Assembly: GCA_947501105.1 (NCBI GenBank)
Contig: CANMUP010000003.1
Span: 620,001-684,000 of the forward strand
Origin: an uncultured Flaviramulus sp.
GTDB taxonomy: Bacteria > Bacteroidota > Bacteroidia > Flavobacteriales > Flavobacteriaceae
Length of the DNA stretch: 64,000 nt
Direction of reading: 5' to 3'
Shown here: positions 44,795 through 53,511 of the stretch, in pieces
Layout: each line of letters begins with the position of its first letter
Numbering within the stretch: position 1 is the first letter of the stretch
Notes under the pieces: model-generated
The model's input: only the letters and a program-made list of their open reading frames with translations
Databases searched by the model: none
What the model was told of the DNA's origin: nothing
Translations under genes and position numbers: made by a program

Positions 44795-47575
44795 ATGATT
44801 ACTAATATTTCTGAAGTAAACCCGAAACAAAATATCATTATTAAAGGTGCAAAATTGCATAACCTAAAAAATATTGATGTTGTTATCCCTAGAAATAAAT
44901 TAGTAGTAATTACTGGATTATCTGGTTCTGGTAAATCTAGTTTAGCATTTGATACGCTTTACGCGGAAGGACAACGACGCTATGTTGAAAGCCTCTCAAG
45001 TTATGCAAGACAGTTTTTAGGCCGACTTAACAAACCAAAAGTAGACTTTATAAAAGGGATAGCCCCTGCTATTGCTATAGAGCAAAAGGTGAATTCAACC
45101 AATCCACGATCTACCGTAGGTACAACTACTGAAATTTACGATTATTTAAAACTGCTATTTGCCAGAATTGGTAAAACCTACTCTCCAATTTCTGGAAATG
45201 AAGTAAAAAAGGATTCAGTTACAGATGTTTTAAATTATTTAAAAACATTTCCTGAAGGCGAAAAGTTATTACTCCTAGCTCCTATCCATTTAGAAGAAGG
45301 GCGCTCAATGACCGATAAGCTTAAAACTTTAAACCAACAAGGCTACGCAAGAATTAAAGTAAAGGATACTGTTATAAGAATTGACGAAGCTAATGGTATA
45401 GGAGAGAAAAACATTTTTTTAGTTGTTGATAGAGTTATTATAAGAGATGAAGACGACTTTTTTAATCGTTTAGCGGATGCTATACAAACTGCATTTTTTG
45501 AAGGTAAAGGCGAATGTATAGTAGAAACACTTTCTGACAAGAAGCAACGCGTTTTTAACAATAAATTTGAAATAGATAACATTACTTTTTTAGAACCTAA
45601 TGTACATTTATTCAGTTTTAATAACCCGTACGGTGCTTGCCCCAAATGTGAAGGATATGGTGATATTATTGGGATAGATGATGATTTAGTAATCCCAAAC
45701 ACAGGATTATCGGTTTACGAAAATGCTATTTTTCCATGGCGTGGTGAAAGCATGAGTTGGTATAGAGACCAGTTGGTTAACAACTCCCACAAATTTGATT
45801 TTCCAATTCATAAACCCTTTTTCGAATTAAGCAAAGCACAAAAACAACTTATTTGGACTGGCAATAAACATTTTGAAGGTTTAAATTCTTTTTTTGCAGA
45901 ATTAGAATCTAAAGCATATAAAATACAAAACCGAGTAATGCTATCGCGTTACCGTGGAAAAACAAAATGTAAAACTTGTAATGGTAAACGTTTACGTGTA
46001 GAAGCTAATTATGTAAAAATTGCAGGTGCAACAATTACAGATTTGGTAGAAATGCCTTTAGACAAATTGGCAAACTTCTTTAAACAGCTAGAGTTAAACG
46101 ATTATGACACACAAATTGCTAACAGGCTTTTAAAAGAAATTAATAACAGGTTGTTGTTTCTATCAAACGTAGGTTTAGATTATTTGACTTTAAATAGAAA
46201 ATCTAACACTCTATCTGGTGGCGAAAGTCAACGTATTAATCTAGCAACGTCACTAGGCAGTAGTTTAGTTGGCTCAATGTATATTTTGGATGAGCCTAGT
46301 ATTGGTTTACACCCAAAAGATACAGAACGTTTAATTTCTGTTTTAAAATCTCTAAGAGATTTAGGGAATACTGTTATTGTAGTAGAGCATGACGAAGATA
46401 TTATGAAAGCTGCCGATAGTATTATTGACATTGGCCCTGAAGCAGGAACGTTTGGTGGTCATGTGGTTGCGAATGGTACTTATGCTGATATTTTAGCTTC
46501 TGACTCTTTAACAGCTCAATATTTAAATGAAACTTTAAAAATTGAGATTCCTCAAACACGGCGAGAATCAAAACATCATGTTGATATTATTGGAGCTCGC
46601 GAAAATAATTTAAAGAATATCGACGTTCGTTTCCCACTAAGCATGCTAACAGTTATTACTGGTGTTTCTGGTAGCGGAAAAAGTACTTTGGTAAAAAAGA
46701 TTTTGTATCCAGCATTACAAAAGAAGCTAACCGACTTTGGAGATAAACCAGGTCAATTTACAGCGTTGGAAGGCAATTTTAGTAATATTAAGCATATTGA
46801 GTTTGTAGACCAAAATCCTATCGGACGATCGTCTCGCTCAAATCCTGTAACATATATAAAAGCTTACGATGATATTCGCGCATTGTTTTCAAATCAGAAA
46901 CTAAGCAAGATAAGAAACTATCAAGCTAAGCACTTTTCGTTTAATGTAGATGGCGGACGCTGTGAGACTTGTAAGGGTGAAGGTGAAGTAACTATTGAAA
47001 TGCAGTTTATGGCAGATGTGCATTTAGAATGTGAAACATGCAAAGGCAAACGCTTTAAAAAAGAAGTATTAGAAGTAACTTTTGCTGACAAAAATATTGA
47101 TGATATTTTAAACTTAACTATTGATGATGCCGTCGCTTTTTTTGAAACGAACGATCAACTTAAGATTAAAACAAAATTAAAACCATTGCAAGATGTTGGT
47201 TTAGGTTATGTAACTTTAGGACAAAGCTCTTCTACCCTTTCTGGTGGTGAAGCCCAGCGTATAAAACTTGCAACATTTTTAGGAAAAGGGAATAATAAAG
47301 ACAAAGCGCTTTTTATTTTTGATGAACCCACAACTGGCTTACATTTTCATGATATTCAAAAACTCTTAAAATCGTTTAATGCTTTAATTGAAAAAGGACA
47401 TTCTATCATTGTAGTAGAGCACAATTTAGAACTCATTAAATGTGCTGATTACATAATTGATTTAGGTCCAAAAGGAGGTGAAACTGGTGGTAATCTGGTA
47501 GCAACAGGAACACCAGAAGACATTGTGAAGACCAAAGCTTCAGAAACAGGAAAGTTCTTAAAAGAAAAACTATGA
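44795..47575 (+). CDS. uvrA: UvrA, excinuclease ABC subunit A
   Basis: This is a 926-residue protein with the two ABC ATPase modules of UvrA. The first Walker A is GLSGSGKSSLAFDT, followed by AEGQRRYVESLSSYARQFL. The first signature and Walker B are LSGGESQRINLATSLGS and MYILDEPSIGLHP. The second set is GVSGSGKSTLVKK, LSGGEAQRIKLATFL and LFIFDEPTTGLHFHD. Zinc-binding CxxC pairs occur in both halves (CPKCEGYG, CKTCNGKR, CETCKGEGEV, CETCKGKRF). It acts with UvrB in nucleotide excision repair. The length and motifs are complete. The next gene converges after nine bases. Confidence 0.97.
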   Translation: MITNISEVNPKQNIIIKGAKLHNLKNIDVVIPRNKLVVITGLSGSGKSSLAFDTLYAEGQRRYVESLSSYARQFLGRLNKPKVDFIKGIAPAIAIEQKVNSTNPRSTVGTTTEIYDYLKLLFARIGKTYSPISGNEVKKDSVTDVLNYLKTFPEGEKLLLLAPIHLEEGRSMTDKLKTLNQQGYARIKVKDTVIRIDEANGIGEKNIFLVVDRVIIRDEDDFFNRLADAIQTAFFEGKGECIVETLSDKKQRVFNNKFEIDNITFLEPNVHLFSFNNPYGACPKCEGYGDIIGIDDDLVIPNTGLSVYENAIFPWRGESMSWYRDQLVNNSHKFDFPIHKPFFELSKAQKQLIWTGNKHFEGLNSFFAELESKAYKIQNRVMLSRYRGKTKCKTCNGKRLRVEANYVKIAGATITDLVEMPLDKLANFFKQLELNDYDTQIANRLLKEINNRLLFLSNVGLDYLTLNRKSNTLSGGESQRINLATSLGSSLVGSMYILDEPSIGLHPKDTERLISVLKSLRDLGNTVIVVEHDEDIMKAADSIIDIGPEAGTFGGHVVANGTYADILASDSLTAQYLNETLKIEIPQTRRESKHHVDIIGARENNLKNIDVRFPLSMLTVITGVSGSGKSTLVKKILYPALQKKLTDFGDKPGQFTALEGNFSNIKHIEFVDQNPIGRSSRSNPVTYIKAYDDIRALFSNQKLSKIRNYQAKHFSFNVDGGRCETCKGEGEVTIEMQFMADVHLECETCKGKRFKKEVLEVTFADKNIDDILNLTIDDAVAFFETNDQLKIKTKLKPLQDVGLGYVTLGQSSSTLSGGEAQRIKLATFLGKGNNKDKALFIFDEPTTGLHFHDIQKLLKSFNALIEKGHSIIVVEHNLELIKCADYIIDLGPKGGETGGNLVATGTPEDIVKTKASETGKFLKEKL

Positions 47576-47584
47576 TTTTTTATT

Positions 47585-48661
47585 TCAATAAGACAAAAAC
47601 CCAACAAAACTAATAATAACTACAGCAATTGGAATTACAATCATTAAATAAACAAAGGACGTTAAACCTGATTTAAAAAAGCTTAAAAACCAGCCATGTT
47701 TATAAAAACGTTTTATAGCTATAAGTAAATAAAAATATGTAGAAGCTACAAGCAAAAAGTCTATCCAATCTGGCACATCCCAAAAATAATTCACAATAAG
47801 TATTAAGCTAAAAACTGTGAATAAATATGAAAAGAAATAAAAACTAAAGACTAAATGATGCGAGTATGAACCTCGCTTAAAAAACAATAATTTTAAAATT
47901 AATGCAAAAATTGGCAAGAGAATAAATAAAGAAATTGGAATAGCATCATAGGCAGCTTGCAATATTTGTCCGCCATTTCTCTGTTTATAAAATTTCAACC
48001 CTTGTCCAAAAAACTTTCTTTTAAGCGATCCTGCATCATCATTCATTCCCATTGCCTTAAAAATGGTTTCATTGGGTGCATCTATAGCAATTAAAGAATC
48101 TACTTTTTTTGTATCAAAATCGAATGTAGGCTTTATATTTTTACCATTCTTTACATTGGTTTTTATTAAAGAATCTAATGCTTTTGCTTGCTTTTCATCT
48201 ATTCCTACTATACCTTCTTCTTTTAAAGGCTTTAATATACTATCTAGTTTTACAGAATCTATTGCTTGTTCTACTTTTACTTTCGTACTATCAGAAACCA
48301 AAGGTTTTTCTAATGTTTTCTTTAGCGCCGTATCAAATTCTTGAACCTGTTTTCTAACAACAGTAGTCGTTAATAAAAAGAAAAATACAACCGATATAAA
48401 TAAGTAGAGTTGTGCAGGGTGTAAGTATAATAAACGCTTACCTTCAATAAAGCGACTTGCTAAATACCCAGGTTTAAACAACAACGGGAAAAAGCTTTTA
48501 AAAAAGCGTGCGTCAAACGAAAAATAGTTACTTATCGTATTATAAAATAAAACACCAATAGTAAGTTCATCTTTTGTTTTTTGTCCACAATGCGGGCAAA
48601 ATTCAAATCCTTCTTCAAAACTTTCTTCGCAATTTTTACAAGTATCGTATTGTTTTTCCAT
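47585..48661 (-). CDS. DUF3667 membrane protein with N-terminal zinc ribbon
   Basis: The protein has 358 residues. The N-terminus is a zinc ribbon (CKNCEESFEEGFEFCPHCGQK). FFKSFFPLLFKPGYLASRFIEGKRLLYLHPAQLYLFISVVFFFLL follows, which is the DUF3667 signature in front of the first membrane helix. A charged soluble loop of about 120 residues separates this from four more membrane helices. The function of the family is unknown. The gene stands alone on the minus strand. Confidence 0.85.
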   Translation of the reverse strand: MEKQYDTCKNCEESFEEGFEFCPHCGQKTKDELTIGVLFYNTISNYFSFDARFFKSFFPLLFKPGYLASRFIEGKRLLYLHPAQLYLFISVVFFFLLTTTVVRKQVQEFDTALKKTLEKPLVSDSTKVKVEQAIDSVKLDSILKPLKEEGIVGIDEKQAKALDSLIKTNVKNGKNIKPTFDFDTKKVDSLIAIDAPNETIFKAMGMNDDAGSLKRKFFGQGLKFYKQRNGGQILQAAYDAIPISLFILLPIFALILKLLFFKRGSYSHHLVFSFYFFSYLFTVFSLILIVNYFWDVPDWIDFLLVASTYFYLLIAIKRFYKHGWFLSFFKSGLTSFVYLMIVIPIAVVIISFVGFLSY

Positions 48662-48745
48662 TAAAATGATTGGTTTCTATAAAAGTAAAAAAAAGTATTA
48701 ACAATTCCAGAATATTAAAAACCTAACTATTAGCGACTTACATTT

Positions 48746-48762
48746 TTGGCACATTAATTGAA
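48746..48762 (+). promoter_or_regulatory. Sigma-54-type promoter of the acidic-tail exported protein
   Basis: TTGGCAC-ATTAA-TTGA matches the -24/-12 promoter TTGGCAC-N5-TTGC at all but the last base of the -12 box, with the required spacing. It lies about 60 bases before the ATG at 48823. The paralogous gene at 52176 has an equally placed site. Confidence 0.65.
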
Positions 48763-48822
48763 AACTACAAAACAAATAGCGTAAGCCGAAAAGCTCAAGA
48801 GTAGGCATAAATTAAATCCTAT

Positions 48823-49548
48823 ATGATTATGAAAAGATTATTACTATTATTTACAGGCTTGTTAATAGGATTAACAACAGTATCAGCAACAGAGCTAAAT
48901 CACAAAGACCAAAAAACCAAGTTAGAGAAAACGAAACGCTATCGTTATGCTCAACCTATTATGTTTGTAGAACGAGGTGTTGAGTTTTTAGTATTTCCAG
49001 ATGGAAGCTTCGATTTTAATACAAATTATGAAGATCCGTTTTATAACGATTCTTATTATAGAACAAGAAATACCAAAAGAAGTCGTGTAAATACTACTTA
49101 TGGCGCTCCTGGTAGACGTGTTAAGTATACATCTTACAGATATAAAAAGAGAGGTGTTTCAATCTCGCATGACAGAGATGGTAAAGTAAGACGTATTGGT
49201 AGCATATTTTTAAATTATGATAGATACGGAAAACTTAAACGTGTAGGCTCAATATACATGAGTTATAAGCATCGTAATGGAACATTAACCCAAGTTGGAG
49301 GTTTAAAAGTTAAGTATAACCATTGGGGAGAGATTGTATATACTCGTGGGCAAGTAAACCGTTTTAGCAACAGTTGTAATATTTGCGGGGTTAGTTCTTG
49401 TGATATAGATCATAATCATAGAGATAGACATGATGATTACGACAACGATTGGTATGATGAAGATGATGGGATTTACAATAACGATGATGATTTTTACTAT
49501 TACAAACAAAACGGTAAAACGAAAAAACATAAAAAAAGAAAACATTAA
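48823..49548 (+). CDS. Exported protein of unknown function with acidic/basic tail
   Basis: The product has 241 residues (or 239 from the ATG at 48829). A signal peptide (KRLLLLFTGLLIGLTTVSA) precedes a conserved FVERGVEFLVFPDGSFDFN motif, shared with the protein at 52176-53435. A region of repeated sequence follows (RDGKVRRIGSIFLNYDRYGKLKRVGSIYMSY, VGGLKVKYNHWGEIV). The last 45 residues or so are very rich in Asp, His, Asn and Tyr and end in KKHKKRKH. I do not recognise a named domain. The sequence suggests an envelope protein with short beta repeats. Confidence 0.75.
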   Translation: MIMKRLLLLFTGLLIGLTTVSATELNHKDQKTKLEKTKRYRYAQPIMFVERGVEFLVFPDGSFDFNTNYEDPFYNDSYYRTRNTKRSRVNTTYGAPGRRVKYTSYRYKKRGVSISHDRDGKVRRIGSIFLNYDRYGKLKRVGSIYMSYKHRNGTLTQVGGLKVKYNHWGEIVYTRGQVNRFSNSCNICGVSSCDIDHNHRDRHDDYDNDWYDEDDGIYNNDDDFYYYKQNGKTKKHKKRKH

Positions 49549-49565
49549 TCCTAAATTCTAAAAAG

Positions 49566-49610
49566 TGAATATCCCTTTGATAATTATTATCAAGGGGATA
49601 TTTTTTTTAA
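49566..49610. terminator. Rho-independent terminator
   Basis: AATATCCC-TTTGATAAT and its near-complement ATTATCAA-GGGGATATT form a long hairpin followed by eight T residues. It ends the plus-strand gene at 49548. The opposite strand is the 3-prime side of the GH109-like gene. Confidence 0.8.
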
Positions 49611-49626
49611 AATATTTAAACGTATT

Positions 49627-51027
49627 CTATTTCAATATGGCTAATGGCTCAGTGTTTTTCCATTTGCCTCTTGTAAAATCTGGAAATGCTTGCGGTGCTC
49701 CACCATGTGCTACAGATTTTTCGCTTAATGGCGCAACGGCACTCCAATGGCAACCTTCGTAAACATTTTGATCTAGTGGTTCTCCATTGCGTAAGCATTC
49801 AACTATTCTGTAAAGCATCATAAAATCCATTCCTCCATGACCTCCCATTGTTTTGGATAATTCACCCAAACGCAGGTATAACGGATGCTCATATTTTTCA
49901 TAAATCTTTTCTAACTGCTCGCCTTGTGCCCAACTATGATGGTCTTCTGTTACGCCTTCTACGCCTCCTTCTAGTGCAATTCGTGTAGGGAAACCTGCTA
50001 AAGTTCCTTTTGTACCTTGCACTAAATTAAGACGAGAATATGGTCTCGGGCTAGTTTCATCCCATTGAATCATAATGGTTCTACCTAAAGTGGTTTTAAT
50101 AATAGAGGTATTAAAATCTCCGCCTTTATAATCTAATTGATTCCATTTATGATCTTCAGCATAATTTTTATTTGCATAAGCCTTTCTTCCTAAAGCCGGT
50201 GTTGAAAAAGAAACCAGACTATTAAAGTTATCTTCTCCCCTAGCTAAATTCATATATTGAGCCACTGGACCCAATCCATGAGTTGGGTAAAGATTTCCGT
50301 TTCTAGTAGCGTAATGATGAGTTCTCCATGACCCAGTTCCTCTTTCTTGTTGATACATTTGGCCTCTTAACTCATGTATATATGCTGCTTCGCCATGTAA
50401 AAGATCACCAATAACACCTTGTCTGCACATATTTAAATATAGAAGCTCTTCTCTACCGTAGTTAACATTCTCCATCATCATACAATGCTTTTGAGTTTGC
50501 TCAGAAGTAAACACGATGTCCCACATCTCTTCTAAAGTAACAGCTAAAGGTACTTCAACAAAAGCATGCGCGCCTTTTTTCATAGCTTCAATAGCCATTG
50601 GTGCATGATTGTTCCAATTTGTAGAAATAAAAACAGCATCTGGTTTTACTTCATCTAGCATTAACTTCCATTTATCTTCAGCTCCATGATAAACAGCTAT
50701 GTTTTTATGACGCGACCCTTTTCCTATTTTTTTACACCTTTCTGCAGACAGATTAGCTAAATCTTCATACAAATCACTTATAGCTACTATTTCTGTACCT
50801 TCAATTGATGCTAACTGCGTTGCATGACCACTACCGCGAGCACCAACACCGATCATTGCAATACGCACTTTACTTAATTTTGGAGCTGCAAACCCGCCCA
50901 TATATTTACCATCGTGCTCAAAACCTGGGGTGTTACTTGAGTAAGCAGGCAACATACTACCTAAACTTAGTGCAACACCAGAAAGTGATGTTTTTTTAAT
51001 AAAGCTTCTTCTGTTTAAATTTTTCAT
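49627..51027 (-). CDS. Secreted GH109-like Gfo/Idh/MocA-fold glycosidase
   Basis: This 466-residue protein starts with a Tat-type signal (NRRSFIKKTSLSGVALSLGS). An NAD-binding Rossmann domain follows (RIAMIGVGARGSGHATQLA, IVAISDLYEDLA). The downstream HAFVEVPLAVT and HHYATRNGNLYPTHGLGPVAQYM segments are typical of family GH109 alpha-N-acetylgalactosaminidases. These cleave by an NAD-dependent redox mechanism and are exported folded with their cofactor. An oxidoreductase of the same fold without glycosidase activity is possible. The upstream region contains two ATTGTCAAT palindromes 20 bases apart. Confidence 0.85.
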   Translation of the reverse strand: MKNLNRRSFIKKTSLSGVALSLGSMLPAYSSNTPGFEHDGKYMGGFAAPKLSKVRIAMIGVGARGSGHATQLASIEGTEIVAISDLYEDLANLSAERCKKIGKGSRHKNIAVYHGAEDKWKLMLDEVKPDAVFISTNWNNHAPMAIEAMKKGAHAFVEVPLAVTLEEMWDIVFTSEQTQKHCMMMENVNYGREELLYLNMCRQGVIGDLLHGEAAYIHELRGQMYQQERGTGSWRTHHYATRNGNLYPTHGLGPVAQYMNLARGEDNFNSLVSFSTPALGRKAYANKNYAEDHKWNQLDYKGGDFNTSIIKTTLGRTIMIQWDETSPRPYSRLNLVQGTKGTLAGFPTRIALEGGVEGVTEDHHSWAQGEQLEKIYEKYEHPLYLRLGELSKTMGGHGGMDFMMLYRIVECLRNGEPLDQNVYEGCHWSAVAPLSEKSVAHGGAPQAFPDFTRGKWKNTEPLAILK

Positions 51028-51179
51028 TGGTAATAATTTGTAAAATTAAATTTTATTTATCATGGATTAATTTGAATAATTGTCAATAAATTATAATAAT
51101 TGTCAATACCAAATGTATAAAATTTAATTTATTTAGCCTAAATAATTTTTTGCATATACTAATATGTATTTGCGCAAAT
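51028..51179 (-). promoter_or_regulatory. Upstream region of the GH109-like gene with repeated palindromes
   Basis: The 13-base direct repeat ATAATTGTCAATA occurs at 51076-51088 and 51096-51108, a 20-base period. Each copy contains the palindrome ATTGTCAAT. Just beyond, CAAATGTA at 51110-51117 reads TACATTTG on the minus strand, a -7 promoter box without a TTG at the expected distance. The repeats therefore lie between the presumed transcription start and the gene. Confidence 0.45.
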
Positions 51180-51448
51180 TGATAAATTAAATTTGCTAAA
51201 ATGAAAACTCGAATTTACTGTGGAATTGAGTTTTATGTGGTTCGTTTAACGGTTTGTGTATGAAACGTAGCGTGTAAAAAGGCGCTAACTTTTCGGATAA
51301 ACACAGGGCCGAACTTTTATGTTTTGTTTTTACTTTTTTAATTTTAAAAGCCAAATTTAAAATTTGGCGATCTTTGTATACAAGCACAAACCTTTCGGAT
51401 TAGCACTTACTAGCTATGTTTTATACACCTTGTTGTACGTTCGTTTAA
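51180..51448. repeat. Possible flavobacterial cassette-associated repeat
   Basis: This stretch has no credible gene. A 63-residue minus-strand frame at 51196-51387 lacks any support. Read on the minus strand it holds ACAACAAGGTGTATAAAACA, CTAGTAAGTGCTAATCCGAA, a palindrome GCCAAATTTAAAATTTGGC (51350-51368) and TACACGCTACGTTTCATACA. From memory this resembles a non-coding repeat often found beside single accessory genes in flavobacterial genomes. That recollection could not be tested here. Confidence 0.4.
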
Positions 51449-51931
51449 TTATTCAGTTTCCTCATTATATATCCGACTGAAGTTTGAAAATTCAGTATCT
51501 TTTAAATCATTTTCTATTACTTTTTTGGCAACATTAAAATCAACAACAAAACAACAAACTTCCATTGTTCCAGTTCCGATACTTCCCCCATCACAAAATC
51601 CGAGTCCAGTCCAACCCAAAGTTTCGTCCATTCGGCTTTGCAGTTGGTGCCGTTTTTCCACGTCCTTTTCCGTTCCCATTCCATCAACATTAAATTCAAT
51701 CAGAAGCCTAGAGTGGTCTTCAGATTCAATTGGTTGAAATCCGTTTTCAGTTTGTTCCAGAATTTCTTTTTGTATTTTTTTATGAAAGTCGGTGAACAAA
51801 CCAGATTTCACTTCTCTAAAATTTCCATTTGTTCCTACTATTCCGCTATGGACAATTCCAGTTTTTTTGTCCTTGTCCCAGGTTTCCCAATAATGTAATT
51901 CGTTATTTATCTCTTTGTATAGTTTCAGCAT
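51449..51931 (-). CDS. Unknown protein, possibly WGR-like, in a cassette-like insert
   Basis: The ATG at 51931 (MLKLYKEINNELHYWETW) gives 160 residues. An upstream in-frame ATG at 51973 is less likely. The N-terminal 50 residues (YWETWDKDKKTGIVHSGIVGTNGNFREVKS) faintly resemble a WGR-type fold. The C-terminal half has TLGWTGLGFCDGGSIGTGTMEVCCFVVD. No family is recognised with confidence. The gene is visibly richer in G and C than its surroundings and is flanked by repeat-like DNA, which suggests horizontal acquisition. A cytosolic location is expected. Confidence 0.6.
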   Translation of the reverse strand: MLKLYKEINNELHYWETWDKDKKTGIVHSGIVGTNGNFREVKSGLFTDFHKKIQKEILEQTENGFQPIESEDHSRLLIEFNVDGMGTEKDVEKRHQLQSRMDETLGWTGLGFCDGGSIGTGTMEVCCFVVDFNVAKKVIENDLKDTEFSNFSRIYNEETE

Positions 51932-52122
51932 TTTCTTATTTGTTCTGGGTTTCTTAAATGACGTACAATGCAAAAATAAAGTCCCGTTTCAATGAACTTT
52001 ATCGATTGTTAAACGAAGTTAGCTAATTTTCCCCACAGAAATAGCCTTATCCTTTTCAACTTAAAAAAAGTTATTAACTATTGTTTGTTGATTTACAAGG
52101 GTTTAAAGGCTACTCTCTTTTT
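51932..52122. other. Intergenic DNA right of the cassette-like gene
   Basis: The part up to about 52020 (including a TGACGTACAATGC stretch) is similar in base use to the insert. Beyond it the normal A/T-rich background returns, so the insert boundary is probably near 52020. No gene is visible. Confidence 0.4.
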
Positions 52123-52139
52123 TTGGCACGCTGTTTGTA
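52123..52139 (+). promoter_or_regulatory. Sigma-54-type promoter of the basic-tail exported protein
   Basis: TTGGCACG-CTGT-TTGTA fits the -24/-12 consensus TTGGCACG-N4-TTGCA except for one base. It lies 37 bases before the ATG at 52176, a normal 5-prime leader length. Confidence 0.7.
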
Positions 52140-52175
52140 AATAGTTAAATGTATCACAAATAAAAATTTACAATT

Positions 52176-53435
52176 ATGAAAAAGTTAATATTCATTTTAT
52201 CAGCATTAATCCTTACAGGGTTTACTGCTACAGCAACCACAACCAATGCAGATAACAGTACTTCATCTATATATAGCAGAGGTTATGGTAAATCTTTCAT
52301 TTTTGTAGAAGGAGGTATTGAGTTTTCAGTATTTCCTGATGGTCAATTCGATTTTAATTTACAGCGCTATGCTTCAAACGTAAATGTCTCTATTGGCTCT
52401 CCAAACGTTAACTTCAGTTTTAATTCTGGTTACGATTATAATGCTTATGTGCAGTATGATGAATTTGGAGCTATTATTCAAATTGAGAACACTCCTATTT
52501 ATTATGACTATTACGGTCGTATCTCGCAAGCAGGAAATATAAACATAAACTACAACAGCTATGGTTACATATCTCGTGTAGGTGGACTTTATGTAAATTA
52601 TGATAGATATAACAGATACTCATATTGCTCTGGATTTATAAACATTTATAACAGAGGTTATATTTACAGACCTTGGCATAGGTATTACAGTATTCCATCT
52701 TACGATTACTGTGTAGTTTACAACAGACCTTACAGACAGTACTATAACCCAATTCGTTATACTTATAACAGACCGTTTTATAATAACTACAGACCAAGAA
52801 CTGCTATTGCTACAAGACGTGGACATAAAGTTTATAGAAATAGGAATTATGCTACTGTATACAGAAGTACAAGAAACAGAACACAAATAAACAGACGCGC
52901 TAATTCTAGAAGAGATATTGCTCAAGCAAATTCTAGTAGAAGAAACAACAACTCTAGTGCAAGAAAAAATAACTCAACTGTAAACAGAAACTCTAGAACT
53001 AATTCTCAGAGAATTAATAGAGAATCTACTAGACGTGAAAATACTAGAACAAATACACCTTCTAGAAATAACACACGTGCAAATAATACTAAAAGAACGA
53101 GAGAAAGCGTTACTAGAACTAACAGACCAAGTGTTAATAGAAATAGAACAGTAACTAGAGATAGAAATACTTCGGTTACTAGAAAACCAAATAACGCAAA
53201 CACACGTACATATAATAAAAGACAGAATACAACTAGAAATACTCAACGTGTAGCTACAAGGACTCCTCAAAATAAGCCTAGAGCTACACAAAGAACTACG
53301 ACTAGAACTAGTAAACCTAGATCTACTCAAAGAGCAACTTCAAGGTCTACACAAAGTAAACCAAGAGCTACACAAAGCAGAAGAAGTAATTCTAGTAACA
53401 AAAATACAAGATCGACTTCAAGAAGAAGATCATAA
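52176..53435 (+). CDS. Exported protein with arginine/asparagine/threonine-rich basic tail
   Basis: This is a 419-residue protein. A signal peptide (KKLIFILSALILTGFTATA) is followed by FVEGGIEFSVFPDGQFDFN, the motif shared with the protein at 48823-49548. Tyr- and Asn-rich repeats follow (YDYYGRISQAGNININYNSYGYISRVGGLYVNY). From about residue 205 onward the chain is low-complexity, dominated by Arg, Asn, Thr and Ser (RRANSRRDI, TRTNTPSRNN, KPRATQRTTT), and strongly positive. Such a tail could bind acidic polysaccharide or nucleic acid outside the cell. That is speculation. Confidence 0.75.
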   Translation: MKKLIFILSALILTGFTATATTTNADNSTSSIYSRGYGKSFIFVEGGIEFSVFPDGQFDFNLQRYASNVNVSIGSPNVNFSFNSGYDYNAYVQYDEFGAIIQIENTPIYYDYYGRISQAGNININYNSYGYISRVGGLYVNYDRYNRYSYCSGFINIYNRGYIYRPWHRYYSIPSYDYCVVYNRPYRQYYNPIRYTYNRPFYNNYRPRTAIATRRGHKVYRNRNYATVYRSTRNRTQINRRANSRRDIAQANSSRRNNNSSARKNNSTVNRNSRTNSQRINRESTRRENTRTNTPSRNNTRANNTKRTRESVTRTNRPSVNRNRTVTRDRNTSVTRKPNNANTRTYNKRQNTTRNTQRVATRTPQNKPRATQRTTTRTSKPRSTQRATSRSTQSKPRATQSRRSNSSNKNTRSTSRRRS

Positions 53436-53457
53436 CAATTTTGGTTGGTTAGTTGGA

Positions 53458-53505
53458 AATCCCCGCGATAAGTTTGCCTCAAAGCAAATTCGTGGGGTTT
53501 TCTCT
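53458..53505. terminator. Probable rho-independent terminator
   Basis: CCCCGCGATAAGTTTGC and GCAAATTCGTGGGG form an imperfect hairpin around a CTCAAA loop, with T-rich sequence on the right and an A-rich strand on the left. It separates two convergent genes. Confidence 0.7.
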
Positions 53506-53511
53506 TTTTAG

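Noticed and set aside
49565-49762. Plus-strand ORF of 65 residues beside the 49548 terminator.
   Set aside because: It runs through the terminator and is antisense to the end of the GH109-like gene.
51196-51387. Minus-strand ORF of 63 residues in the repeat-like region.
   Set aside because: No promoter, no recognisable domain, and its DNA looks like a structured non-coding repeat.
52620-53330. Several long minus-strand frames opposite the basic-tail protein.
   Set aside because: They are antisense to low-complexity Arg/Asn/Thr codons and consist of simple Ser/Val/Ile runs. The plus-strand gene has a signal peptide and promoter.
52870-53430. Possible DNA tandem repeat in the 3-prime half of the basic-tail gene.
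   Set aside because: The repetition is at the level of amino-acid composition. No fixed repeat unit is visible in the DNA.
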